DNA from: Pseudomonas syringae pv. cilantro
Lineage (GTDB): Bacteria > Pseudomonadota > Gammaproteobacteria > Pseudomonadales > Pseudomonadaceae
Direction of reading: 5' to 3'
Assembly (NCBI RefSeq): GCF_001293775.1
Contig: NZ_LGLN01000099.1
Coordinates: forward strand, 62,001-126,000
Length of the DNA: 64,000 nt
Each line of letters starts with the position of its first letter. Positions within the stretch are counted from its first letter, which is position 1. Under the pieces are notes generated by a model that was given only the letters and a program-made list of their open reading frames with translations, was not told where the DNA came from and did no database searches. The translations under genes and the position numbers were made by a program. This document shows, piece after piece, positions 36,714 to 45,558 of the stretch.

Positions 36714-38585
36714 TCACGTCATTGCCCCTGCACTCAACCTGTGAGGATCCTCATTGCGGTACAACGCTTCGACCTTCGTCGCGCGCCATTGCAGTACGAC
36801 GCGCTGGTTGATCGAGCCTTTGTCGGTGATTTCGCCTCGATCGATCGACGCAGGCTCATCCAGCAACACAATCCACTCAAGGCGGCTTGCGTTGCCGGTA
36901 GCCCCAAGGTTCAGGCGCGTAAGCCATTCAGCGAACCATTGGCGCACCGGCGCGCTGGTGAGGACCTCGGCATCCGTGACTTGCGGGCCCAGCCCGGCCA
37001 ATTGACGGCACTCGTGAACCCGCGGAAACACCAGCGCACCCAGGCATTCACGATCCGGAGCGGCGATGACCACGTCCTGAACATAAGGTGAGCCTTCGAG
37101 CACCGCACGATTGCGCATCGGCCCGACACTGACAAATACCCCCGACGACAGCTTGAAGTCTTCCGCCAGACGCCCGTCGAACATCAGCCCCAGGTGCGGC
37201 GCGGAGGGATCGGCGAGTTTGATTGCATCGCCGGAGCAGTAGAAGCCCCGGTCATCGAACACCTCGGCGGTCTGCTGCGGCGATCGCCAGTAGCCCGGCA
37301 TGATGTGCGGCCCGCGAAAACGGCCTTCCAGCTTGCCGTCGACCGGCACCAGACAGACTTCGCACCCCGGCGCAGGCAGCCCGATATAGCCGGCCATCGA
37401 CAGCGGTCCGGTGGTGAACGTGCAGGAAGGCGCTGCTTCGGTCATGCCCAGCCCGGCCATCATGCGGATGCGCTCGCCACAATGCTGCTCGGCGACCCGG
37501 TCAAGACGGTCCCAGACGCTTTGCGACAGGCCGGCAGCGGCGAAGAAAAACAGCTTCATACGCGAGAAAAAGCGCTCACGTAGTTCGCCATCCTGCTCCA
37601 GTGCGCTGACCAGCTCCTCCCAGCCTTTGGGCACCGTAAGATACGCGGTGGGCGCGATCTCCTTCAGGTTGCGTAGCGTCTCGCCAAAGCCCTTGACCGT
37701 GGGCTTGCCATTGTCCAGATAAAACGTGCCACCGTTATAAAGCACGATGCCGACGTTGTGGCTGCCGCCGAAGGTATGATTCCACGGCAGCCAGTCCACC
37801 AGCACCGGCGGCTCTGTGCCGAACACCGGAAACGTCTGCAACAGCATCTGCTGATTGGCGCACAGCATGCGTTGGGTGGTGATCACCGCCTTGGGCAGTC
37901 GCGTCGAACCCGAGGTGAAGAGGAATTTGGCTATGCTGTCCGGCCCGCTGGCCTGAAAAGCGGCCTCGGCTTCCGGGCCACCCGCCTGTTCGAACAGACT
38001 GGTAAAACTTATCTGGCGTCGGCCGCTCAATCGGCCGCGCACAGTAATGATGGGTATGTCGGCTGGAATCACCGCATCGATCGCGCGCTGAAAAGGCGCT
38101 GCATCGCTGACGAAAATCAGGCCCGGCTGCAATACATCGCAGACGTGGCGTAATTTGGCAAAGTCCTGGGACAGAACCGAATAGGCCGGAGAAACCGGGC
38201 AATACGGAATCCCGGCGTACATTGCCCCCAGCGCAACCTGTAAATGTTCGATGTCGTTGCCCGACAGCAGCACGAGCGGTCTTTCGGCTGACAGGCCGTA
38301 TGTGAGCAAACACTGGGCAATGGCCCGAACGTCGGTCAGCATGTCGGCATAACTGACCTTGCGCCAACCGCCGAAACTGTCACGGGCGGCAATAAAGGTC
38401 TGTTGCGGACGAACCCTGGCCCAATGCACCAGGCGTTCGAGCAATCGCTCGGGGTATTCGGCGAGCGGCTCAAGCGCACGCATGTGCACAATGCCCTGCT
38501 CTTCGCGGACCTCGATAGCCGGGTGGCCGATGGCGACCTCACGGTAACGCGGCTCGCGGGATGATGATCTGATTTCGGAACTCAT
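36714..38585 (-). CDS. fcs: Feruloyl-CoA synthetase
   Basis: 623-residue ANL-superfamily enzyme activating ferulate, caffeate and coumarate to CoA thioesters. ATP-binding P-loop FLFTSGSTRLPKAVI, the central GLGMTEAAPSCTF motif, and the hinge/C-terminal region with GLMFDGRLAEDFKLSSG fit the Fcs subfamily, whose length is ~620. The start at ATG 38585 has GGGGAG 7 bases upstream; the frame extends further upstream but without support. Third gene of ech-vdh-fcs. Confidence 0.92.
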   Translation of the reverse strand: MSSEIRSSSREPRYREVAIGHPAIEVREEQGIVHMRALEPLAEYPERLLERLVHWARVRPQQTFIAARDSFGGWRKVSYADMLTDVRAIAQCLLTYGLSAERPLVLLSGNDIEHLQVALGAMYAGIPYCPVSPAYSVLSQDFAKLRHVCDVLQPGLIFVSDAAPFQRAIDAVIPADIPIITVRGRLSGRRQISFTSLFEQAGGPEAEAAFQASGPDSIAKFLFTSGSTRLPKAVITTQRMLCANQQMLLQTFPVFGTEPPVLVDWLPWNHTFGGSHNVGIVLYNGGTFYLDNGKPTVKGFGETLRNLKEIAPTAYLTVPKGWEELVSALEQDGELRERFFSRMKLFFFAAAGLSQSVWDRLDRVAEQHCGERIRMMAGLGMTEAAPSCTFTTGPLSMAGYIGLPAPGCEVCLVPVDGKLEGRFRGPHIMPGYWRSPQQTAEVFDDRGFYCSGDAIKLADPSAPHLGLMFDGRLAEDFKLSSGVFVSVGPMRNRAVLEGSPYVQDVVIAAPDRECLGALVFPRVHECRQLAGLGPQVTDAEVLTSAPVRQWFAEWLTRLNLGATGNASRLEWIVLLDEPASIDRGEITDKGSINQRVVLQWRATKVEALYRNEDPHRLSAGAMT

Positions 38586-38740
38586 GTGCGTTCTCCCCAT
38601 CAAGGCGCGCATTCGCCGGACGGCACCTGGCCGTCGGGAGATGAGCGCAGCAGCGCCGGGCTGCAGCCTTGTTATTGTTATGCGTGGCTCACTGACAATA
38701 ACGTATTGGCTACCAGACGTTGCTGTCAGTGCAGGAAATT

Positions 38741-40189
38741 TCAGATCGGATAGTGGCGCTGGCCGTTTTGCAAGGTCACCCAACGCAACTGGGTGAACTG
38801 CTCGATCGAGGCCTTGCCGCCAAAGCTGCCATAGCCGCTGGACTTGACCCCGCCGAATGGCATGTGTGCCTCGTCGTGGACGGTCGGCCCGTTGATGTGG
38901 CAAATGCCCGACTCGACCCGCTGGGCCAGTGCCAGAGCCCGGCCGGTGTCGCGGCTGAATATCGCCGCAGCCAGACCGAACTCCGAATCATTGGCCAGCC
39001 GTAGCAGCGCTTCGTCCCCTTCCCCGCGAAGCATGACGGCGACCGGCCCGAAAGACTCTTCGTGGTACAGGCGCATGCGATCTGTCACCCCGTCGAGCAA
39101 CGTCGGTTGCAAAATGCTGCCCTGCAACTGGCCGCCTGTCACCAGCGTGGCTCCTAACCCGACCGCCTCGTCGATAAGCGCCTTGATACGCGTGCCGGCG
39201 CCGACATCTACCAGCGACCCCAGTACCGAATCAGTGTCATGCGGATCGCCGGCCCGCAGGGTTTCGACCTTGGCTGCCAGCATGGCCAGAAAGCGGTCGG
39301 CAACCTTCTGATCGACGATCAGGCGCTCGGTCGACATGCAGATCTGACCCTGATTGAAATATGCGCTGAATGCCGCCGCTTCGACCGCGGCATCCAGATC
39401 GGCGTCGTCCAGTACCAGAAACGGTGCCTTGCCGCCCAGTTCCAGCAGTGCAGGCTTCAGATGACGCGCCGCCAGTTCACCAACGATGCGCCCCACCTGG
39501 GTGGACCCGGTGAAATTGACCCGGCGCACGGCAGGATTGGCGATCAGCCGCTCGACAATCGCCGCAGCATCAGCCGGCGCGTTGCTGATCACGTTGACGA
39601 CCCCGTCCCCGAGCCCGGCATCCTGCAACACCTGGCCAATCAGCCGATGCACGGCCGGACTGATCTCCGACGCCTTGAGCACCACGGTATTGCCACACGC
39701 CAGCGGCATGGCGATGGCCCGTGTGGCAAGAATCACCGGCGCATTCCATGGTGCGATGCCAAGCACCACGCCGCAGGGTTGGCGTAAAGCCATGGCAAAA
39801 CTGCCGGGAACGTTGGAGGGAATCACCTCGCCGGTAATCTGGGTGGTCATTGATGCCGCTTCACGCAGCATGCTGGCCGCCAGCTGCACGTTGAAGGCAT
39901 ACCAGTTGGCCATCGCACCGGTTTCTCCGGCAGCGGCAATAAACTCGGCACTGCGGGCCTGCAATTGCTCGGCAGCCTTGAGCAAGCGGTTACGGCGCTC
40001 ACCGGGCGCCAGAGCCGCCCAGCCCGGAAAAGCAGCCTGAGCCGCAGCCACCGCAGCGTCCGCATCCTCAAGCGTCGCAGCCGCCACCCGCGACACCACC
40101 TCGCCGGTTACCGGGTTACAGCGGTCAAACGTACGTCCGTCACGCGCCAGGCACGACCGGCCGCCAATCAACAGGGGCACATCCAGCAT
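38741..40189 (-). CDS. vdh: Vanillin dehydrogenase
   Basis: 482-residue NAD+-dependent aldehyde dehydrogenase, exactly the length typical of pseudomonad Vdh. Catalytic Glu in LELGGKAPFLVL, Cys in FNQGQICMSTERL, and NAD-binding GVVLGIAPWNAPV. Converts vanillin to vanillate, which VanAB then demethylates. Start ATG 40189 follows GAGGAA. Confidence 0.93.
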   Translation of the reverse strand: MLDVPLLIGGRSCLARDGRTFDRCNPVTGEVVSRVAAATLEDADAAVAAAQAAFPGWAALAPGERRNRLLKAAEQLQARSAEFIAAAGETGAMANWYAFNVQLAASMLREAASMTTQITGEVIPSNVPGSFAMALRQPCGVVLGIAPWNAPVILATRAIAMPLACGNTVVLKASEISPAVHRLIGQVLQDAGLGDGVVNVISNAPADAAAIVERLIANPAVRRVNFTGSTQVGRIVGELAARHLKPALLELGGKAPFLVLDDADLDAAVEAAAFSAYFNQGQICMSTERLIVDQKVADRFLAMLAAKVETLRAGDPHDTDSVLGSLVDVGAGTRIKALIDEAVGLGATLVTGGQLQGSILQPTLLDGVTDRMRLYHEESFGPVAVMLRGEGDEALLRLANDSEFGLAAAIFSRDTGRALALAQRVESGICHINGPTVHDEAHMPFGGVKSSGYGSFGGKASIEQFTQLRWVTLQNGQRHYPI

Positions 40190-40250
40190 GGGGGATTCCT
40201 CATTATTGTTTTGGGAGCAGCGGTAAGCTTCTTGCTCAAAAGCAAACGCA

Positions 40251-40276
40251 AGCTCATAGCTCATAGCTCATAGCTC
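40251..40276. repeat. Three 7-bp tandem repeats at the ech stop codon
   Basis: AGCTCAT is repeated three times in a row (40251-40271) plus a partial fourth copy. The ech stop codon at 40268-40270 lies inside it. A change in copy number would move the stop context or the spacing to vdh. Confidence 0.75.
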
Positions 40277-41104
40277 CCGTTTATAGGTCTCCAACCCGGG
40301 CTTGATGCTTTTGTCATCCAGGAATTGCTTCATCCCTTGTTCACGACCGCCTTCCTTGTCCAGCAGGCGCGACTGGTCGAGTTTGGCGTACAGGTAGTCT
40401 TCGTTCTGTTCCCAGGTCAGTTCGCGGCAACGTTTGAAGCCATGCTTGGCGGCACGCAGCACTACCGGGTTCTTTTCGAGCAGGTTGAGTGCGAGATCGA
40501 TTGTCACCTGACGCAGCTGTGCCAGCGGTACGCTTTCATTGACCAGCCCCATCTCGGCGGCTTTCTTACCGTCGAAGGTCTTGCCGGTCATGATGTAGTA
40601 CAACGACTGGCGATGACCCACGGTGTCGGCCATTGCCTTGCTCACCAGATTGCCTGGCGGAATGCCCCAATTGATTTCCGACAGGCCGAAGGTTGCCTCG
40701 TCGGCGCAGATCGCCAGGTCACAGGCAACCAGCGGGCTGAAGCCACCGCCGAAGCACCAGCCGTTGACCATGGCGATGGTCGGCTTGGCGTACATGCGCA
40801 GCAGTTTCCACTGCCATTGGGATGCCTCGCGGCGAATTTTTTCCTGAAGGATTTCCGGACCGGCGTCCACTTCCCGAAAGTACTCTTTGAGGTCCATTCC
40901 GGCAGTCCAGGCCTCCCCCGCACCGGTCAGTACCAGAATACCTGCGTCAGGGTCCTGTTCGAGGGTTTCCAGCACATCGATCATTTCCCGGTTGAGGGTC
41001 GGGCTCATGGCGTTGCGTTTTTCCGGCCGGTTGAGAATGACCCACGCGATGCCTTGTTCGATCTCGACCTTGACGGTTGTCCAGCGGCCTTCGTAACGGT
41101 TCAT
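40268..41104 (-). CDS. ech: Feruloyl-CoA hydratase/aldolase (hydroxycinnamoyl-CoA hydratase-lyase)
   Basis: 278-residue crotonase-superfamily enzyme that hydrates feruloyl-CoA and cleaves it to vanillin plus acetyl-CoA. Oxyanion-hole region WTAGMDLKEYFRE and the second CFGGGFSPLVACD motif with the active-site Glu in FGLSEINWGIPPG are diagnostic. First gene of the ferulate operon ech-vdh-fcs. Confidence 0.95.
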   Translation of the reverse strand: MNRYEGRWTTVKVEIEQGIAWVILNRPEKRNAMSPTLNREMIDVLETLEQDPDAGILVLTGAGEAWTAGMDLKEYFREVDAGPEILQEKIRREASQWQWKLLRMYAKPTIAMVNGWCFGGGFSPLVACDLAICADEATFGLSEINWGIPPGNLVSKAMADTVGHRQSLYYIMTGKTFDGKKAAEMGLVNESVPLAQLRQVTIDLALNLLEKNPVVLRAAKHGFKRCRELTWEQNEDYLYAKLDQSRLLDKEGGREQGMKQFLDDKSIKPGLETYKREL

Positions 41105-41142
41105 GGCAGTGCTCTCTTATTCTTGATTGTGGAGATGACTTC

Positions 41143-41171
41143 AAATTAGGCGGCAAATATAGTTATGTCAA
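41143..41171 (-). promoter_or_regulatory. Consensus-like sigma-70 promoter of the ech operon
   Basis: On the minus strand TTGACA (41166-41171), 17-base spacer, TAATTT (41143-41148), ~40 bp before the ech start codon. The -35 is a perfect consensus. Confidence 0.75.
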
Positions 41172-41179
41172 TTAACTAT
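41159..41179. promoter_or_regulatory. Candidate MarR (FerR/CouR-type) operator over the ech -35 element
   Basis: Perfect 7-bp inverted repeat ATAGTTA...TAACTAT with a 7-base spacer, covering the -35 of the ech promoter. Placement and a MarR-family gene divergent from ech fit repression released by hydroxycinnamoyl-CoA, as in FerR/CouR systems. Confidence 0.7.
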
Positions 41180-41317
41180 TAGCCATGTGAAGCAAATTCG
41201 TGGCACTCCGCCCAAATATCCCGGTCACACTTCTGCACGTTCGATAGCCATCATCTGCCAACCTCGGCAAACTGCACGGCTGCCCCGTTAAACACTTAGC
41301 AAAAGGACCGCTTCTCA

Positions 41318-41806
41318 ATGGCCAAGCCATCCGACCTCGACGACGTCTGCCAGGCTACCGCACTGATTGAAGAGGCTTCGCCGCCTACGGATTCTGCTCT
41401 GGACGACCTGATCGGTTATGCCATGCGGCGGGCGCAACTCAAGCTTTTCCAGAACCTGATCGGACGCCTTTCAACGCACGATCTGCGACCTGCGCAGTTT
41501 TCAGCCCTGGCCATCATCGAACAGAACCCCGGCCTGATGCAGGCTGACCTCGCCAAGGCGCTGGCGATCGAGCCGCCGCAAGTCGTGCCGTTGCTCAACA
41601 AGCTTGAAAGCCGCGCACTGGCCGTGCGGGTACGCTGCAAGCCAGACAAACGCTCATACGGCATATTTCTCAGCAAGACCGGCGAAACATTGCTGCGCGA
41701 GCTGAAACAGATCGCCATCGACAGCGATCTGGATTCCACCTCGGCGCTGAATGATCAGGAACGCCAGGACCTGCTCCGGCTGTTGAAAAAGGTCTACCAG
41801 TCATAA
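41318..41806 (+). CDS. MarR-family regulator of ferulate genes (FerR/CouR-like)
   Basis: 162 residues, winged helix-turn-helix with FSALAIIEQNPGLMQADLAKALAIEPPQVVPLLNKLESR and the basic wing KPDKRSYG. Divergent from ech, whose promoter contains a matching inverted repeat. By analogy with known systems the ligand would be feruloyl- or coumaroyl-CoA; this is inference from position. Confidence 0.82.
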   Translation: MAKPSDLDDVCQATALIEEASPPTDSALDDLIGYAMRRAQLKLFQNLIGRLSTHDLRPAQFSALAIIEQNPGLMQADLAKALAIEPPQVVPLLNKLESRALAVRVRCKPDKRSYGIFLSKTGETLLRELKQIAIDSDLDSTSALNDQERQDLLRLLKKVYQS

Positions 41807-41917
41807 GCCGGCCGAGTACCTCTCGTGCCAATGCATGACACGCGCGTCACCGGAGTGAGACGCGTGAGGTGCAGCGCTTTGATCACCATGCTTTGGCATG
41901 AGAGTTCTGTATGACCG

Positions 41918-42865
41918 CTACAACTTATGCAGAAAATTCAGCACCAGTTTGTTGCCTTCGGTACGGTTTTCCGCACCCTGTTCGAAGTAGCTGTTGACCG
42001 ACATCACGTTCTCTTTGCTGAACGAATAGAGAAACCCCGGCCCGATGGCCCAGACTTTTTCCTTGCGACCGCTGACGTCATGGCCGTCCACCCGGGTATC
42101 GGTGAACTGCTTGAGCCAGTAGCCGTTCAGTCCCAGGGACAGTTGCTCGGTTACCGCATATTGCAGGGTCAGGTTGGCGTGCAGTGCCTGACCGGCCTGG
42201 GTATCGGAGACATTACCGAAACCTGCCTGCGGGTCATCGTTCTTGCCGTTCCACAAATACATGAAGCGACCGCTGGCTGACCATTTTGACGAAAACCAGT
42301 AGGTCGCGGCGTAGTAAGGGTTGAACGACCAGAAGTTGCTGCCAGGGTTGATCGAACGATTACGGTTATAAGCACCCACCGGCACCGCGATATCCGCTTC
42401 GATCCGCTGGGTCAACAAGGGGCTGCCGTCGGCGCGCGTCAAGGTGGGCAGTTGCAGAAACGGGCCGATTATCACGTCGCCAAAACCGGCGCGCGAACTT
42501 AACGCCGTATTTTCGAGCCCATCGTCCACATCGACGTGAGCCAGCGAGGTGTTGATCGCGGTAATCCCCGGCATCGCGCCATTGGCCAGCGGCTGGCCGA
42601 CGTAAATGATCTGGGTCGTCATTGCCAGAACATCGACGTCCTGTTTCGGAAGTTGCTGTTTATTGCCATTGACGTCATTGAAACGGTCGGCTCTGGACGC
42701 GACGAGGTATTCCTCCAGATACCAGCCAGGCCCCGCCGGGGCTGGCGATCCGTCGTAGAAACTGGTACTGCCCAGGTTCAGGCCAGGCAAGTCATAGGCA
42801 CAAGCGGTCGCTGACAAGGTCGCGAGTGAAGCGGTCGCAACGGTACGCAAGATAGACGTCTGCAT
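41918..42865 (-). CDS. Outer-membrane SphA-family protein (phenol meta-pathway family, PF13557-like)
   Basis: 315 residues: signal peptide (1-24, ending ACA) then a beta-barrel-like protein with alternating hydrophobic strands, ending in a typical C-terminal outer-membrane strand (FLHKL). Relatives sit in aromatic-compound operons and may let the substrate enter. Third gene of the coniferyl alcohol cluster after calB and calA (minus strand). Confidence 0.78.
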   Translation of the reverse strand: MQTSILRTVATASLATLSATACAYDLPGLNLGSTSFYDGSPAPAGPGWYLEEYLVASRADRFNDVNGNKQQLPKQDVDVLAMTTQIIYVGQPLANGAMPGITAINTSLAHVDVDDGLENTALSSRAGFGDVIIGPFLQLPTLTRADGSPLLTQRIEADIAVPVGAYNRNRSINPGSNFWSFNPYYAATYWFSSKWSASGRFMYLWNGKNDDPQAGFGNVSDTQAGQALHANLTLQYAVTEQLSLGLNGYWLKQFTDTRVDGHDVSGRKEKVWAIGPGFLYSFSKENVMSVNSYFEQGAENRTEGNKLVLNFLHKL

Positions 42866-42949
42866 CTTGTGATTCCTGTATTTATTGTTGTTATTTTCCA
42901 GAGCCCCGGCGTCGCGACCGCGCCGCCGGGGTGACAATCGACACCGTTA

Positions 42950-43717
42950 TTACACGTATGACGCTGCCAGCCCTCCGTCTACCGGCAAATTGACTCCATT
43001 GATCCAGCGCGCTCCATCCGAGCAAAGAAAGGCGATCACCGCCGCCACTTCATCGGCCAGCGCCGGTCGCTTTATGTTCAGGCTGTCGCGTGCGATTCGC
43101 GCTTCGCCAACCATGCTCACAAAGTCGCCCAGGATCGGCGTGAACACCGGCCCCGGTGCGACGCAGTTGACCCTGACGTCTTGTTCGCGAAACCACTCCT
43201 GCGCCTGCTGAAAGCTCCAGACAATCAGCGCCTCTTTGAAATACTGGTAGCAACTGTCCTGCGCGACCGGATTGGCCGCTAGCCACTTCTGCCCTTCGCT
43301 GTAGCTTGCAGTGGCAGCCAGCGCCTTGTGCAGTTCGAGACGCTCGGCCCATTGCGAGCCGAGTACCGAGGAGACATTGACGATGCTGCCGCCCGGCGCC
43401 ATGCGTGGCAGCAGGCGCTGGGTCAGATGCCGCAAACCGAGGTAGTTGATCTCGGCCACCGCCTTGACCGGCGCGGTACCGGGTACGCCGGCGATGTTGC
43501 ACAACCCGTCGATCTGTCTGGGCAGACGCTCGATCAGCGCATCGATGCTGCCCGGGTCGCCCAGATCGGCCTGAAAGAAACCGTCCACGGTCAGCTGCGG
43601 TTCGTGACGGTCGATGCCAATGACTTTGGCGCCCTGGAAGCGCGCCAGTCGCGCCACCTCGGCGCCAATGCCGGATGACACGCCAGTGATGATCAGTGTT
43701 TTGCTGTTCAGGTTCAT
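42950..43717 (-). CDS. calA: Coniferyl-alcohol dehydrogenase
   Basis: 255-residue short-chain dehydrogenase: LIITGVSSGIGAEVARLA cofactor motif, catalytic YQYFKEAL (Tyr-x-x-x-Lys; Tyr and Lys visible), SSVLGSQWAERLELH. The inserted region after the NVSSV strand and the terminal NLPVDGGLAASYV match the CalA subgroup. Oxidises coniferyl alcohol to coniferyl aldehyde. Immediately downstream of calB in the same transcription unit. Confidence 0.85.
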   Translation of the reverse strand: MNLNSKTLIITGVSSGIGAEVARLARFQGAKVIGIDRHEPQLTVDGFFQADLGDPGSIDALIERLPRQIDGLCNIAGVPGTAPVKAVAEINYLGLRHLTQRLLPRMAPGGSIVNVSSVLGSQWAERLELHKALAATASYSEGQKWLAANPVAQDSCYQYFKEALIVWSFQQAQEWFREQDVRVNCVAPGPVFTPILGDFVSMVGEARIARDSLNIKRPALADEVAAVIAFLCSDGARWINGVNLPVDGGLAASYV

Positions 43718-43794
43718 AATCACGCGCTCTTATTGTTGTTTTGAATCACGTCTTGTTTGAAACATCTTTTCTGAAAAACGGACTGCGATGACGC

Positions 43795-45276
43795 TCAGAA
43801 CGGATAAGTCGGAGCCTTCTGCTTGATCGTCACCCACTGCCACTGGCTGTACTCGTCCCAGTCCGAAGGGCTGCCCGCGCTGCCACCATTGCCCGACGCA
43901 CCACGGCCGCCGAACGAGTTGATGCATTCGTCGGCCACGGTCTGGTCATTGATGTGCAGCATGCCGCACCTGAGCCGGTCGCCAATCGCCATGGCACGCC
44001 CCACATCAGGCGAGATGACTGCGGCTGCCAGACCATATTCAGAGCGATTGGCCAGTTCGATGGCTTCTTCATCGGAGGCAAAGCTGGCGACGACAGCCAC
44101 CGGCCCGAATATTTCTTCGTCGAAGGCGCGCATGCCCGGCTTAACGCCGCTGAGCACGGTCGGCCGGTAGAACAGGCCTTCGTACTCGCCGCCGGTTTCC
44201 AGCTGAGCGCCGGCGTGCAGGCTGTCGCTGACCACCTGCTGGACATGCTGCAACTGACGCTGGTTGATCATAGGCCCCAGCGCGGCTTCACCACGCGCCG
44301 CATTGCCCACCGTCAGCGCGCGAGCCTTGTCGGCCAGCTTGCGGGTCAGGCTGGCAGCGATTGATTCGTGAACCAGAATCAAACCGGTTGCCATGCAGAT
44401 CTGCCCCTGATGCAGCCAGGCACCGAACGCTGCGTTGCTGGCGGCCAGGTCCAGGTCGGCGTCTTCGAGAATGATCAGCGGATTTTTACCGCCCAGTTCC
44501 AGCGACACCTTTTTCAGATTGCGCCCGGCCACCTCGGCGACTTTACGCCCTGCGCCAGTCGAGCCAGTAAAAGTGATCATCTGCACATTGGCGTCACGAC
44601 ACAGCGCTTCGCCCGCGTCCGCCGCACCCGGCAGAACATGCAGCAAGCCTTTGGGCAGACCGGCTTCCTCGAACAACCGGGCAATCAGAAACCCACCGCT
44701 GACCGGGGTGTGCGGGTCAGGTTTGAGCACCACCGCATTGCCAGCGGCCAACGCCGGGGCCACCGAGCGCAGGGATAACACCAGAGGGAAATTGAACGGC
44801 GAGATGACCCCGACCACGCCATGCGCCACCCGACGCGCATAGGACAGACGGCCAGCCGCGCTGGGCAGCATCAGGCCGTGACCCTGTGCCTGCGACAGCA
44901 TGCCCGCCGCCTGGCGCAGCAGCACGATGCATTCGTTCACTTCATGCTGCCCCTTGTGCAGGCTGCCGCCCGTTTCGCGGGCCACATACAGTGACAATTC
45001 ATCGTAGGCACAGACCGCATGATCAGCCGCGAGGAGAAAGATTTCGGCCTTCTCACGCGGCCCCATCGCCGCCCATGCGGGCTGGGCCAGTGCGGCCTCG
45101 CGGCAGGCAACCGCGATATCGGCAGCATTCGCCAGGGCAGTGTTCATCAGCAGCTCGCCGGTGGCCGGTTCGATGACCGGCAAGCCAGGTGCGGAAGAAG
45201 GAATCCAGCCGCCATTGAAGACGCATTCGGCTTCAATCGCGCGTTGCAGCAAAGGGGTGGCATCAGACGCTGACAT
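43795..45276 (-). CDS. calB: Coniferyl aldehyde dehydrogenase (benzaldehyde dehydrogenase type)
   Basis: 493-residue aldehyde dehydrogenase with LELGGKNPLIIL (general base Glu) and HQGQICMATGLIL (nucleophile Cys). The C-terminal end RGASGNGGSAGSPSDWDEYSQWQ is shared with XylC-like benzaldehyde dehydrogenases. In this operon the natural substrate is most likely coniferaldehyde, giving ferulate. First gene after the sigma-54 promoter; GGAG lies 7 bases before ATG 45276. The specific substrate is inference, the family is secure. Confidence 0.72.
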   Translation of the reverse strand: MSASDATPLLQRAIEAECVFNGGWIPSSAPGLPVIEPATGELLMNTALANAADIAVACREAALAQPAWAAMGPREKAEIFLLAADHAVCAYDELSLYVARETGGSLHKGQHEVNECIVLLRQAAGMLSQAQGHGLMLPSAAGRLSYARRVAHGVVGVISPFNFPLVLSLRSVAPALAAGNAVVLKPDPHTPVSGGFLIARLFEEAGLPKGLLHVLPGAADAGEALCRDANVQMITFTGSTGAGRKVAEVAGRNLKKVSLELGGKNPLIILEDADLDLAASNAAFGAWLHQGQICMATGLILVHESIAASLTRKLADKARALTVGNAARGEAALGPMINQRQLQHVQQVVSDSLHAGAQLETGGEYEGLFYRPTVLSGVKPGMRAFDEEIFGPVAVVASFASDEEAIELANRSEYGLAAAVISPDVGRAMAIGDRLRCGMLHINDQTVADECINSFGGRGASGNGGSAGSPSDWDEYSQWQWVTIKQKAPTYPF

Positions 45277-45353
45277 GTTCAGACTCCGGCTTTTATGGTT
45301 TTAATCGCCTGCACCCCGTTCTACTGGAAAGCACGCGCCGTCCATCATCCAGA

Positions 45354-45369
45354 GCAAAGCCTGTGCCGG
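45354..45369 (-). promoter_or_regulatory. Sigma-54 (-24/-12) promoter for calB-calA-sphA
   Basis: On the minus strand CGGCAC-N5-TTGCT: the invariant GG (45367, 45366) and GC (45355, 45354) are separated by exactly 10 bases. It lies ~80 bp upstream of the calB start and faces it. A sigma-54 activator is encoded divergently. Confidence 0.8.
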
Positions 45370-45485
45370 GATTGAAACGACTTTGTCATATATGGGCCAG
45401 ACCGCTCTGAAACACGCCTTGGCGCTGCATGCCACCTGCTCCCAAGACTAAAAAGTTCTGCAGACGTCACTGCAGGCTTGTTCAT

Positions 45486-45531
45486 TTGATCAAGCCATGA
45501 TTAATAAACTGCAGGTCACATGATCATTTGA
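45486..45531. promoter_or_regulatory. Two XylR/DmpR-like upstream activating sites
   Basis: TTGATCA-AGCCA-TGATTAA (45486-45504) and TCACATGATCATTTGA (45516-45531) are near-palindromes like the TTGATCAATTGATCAA sites of XylR/DmpR. They lie about 115-175 bp from the calB -24/-12 element, the usual enhancer distance, and just upstream of the activator's own start. Confidence 0.6.
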
Positions 45532-45558
45532 ATATTATCGCCCGTCCGAGGCCAGACC

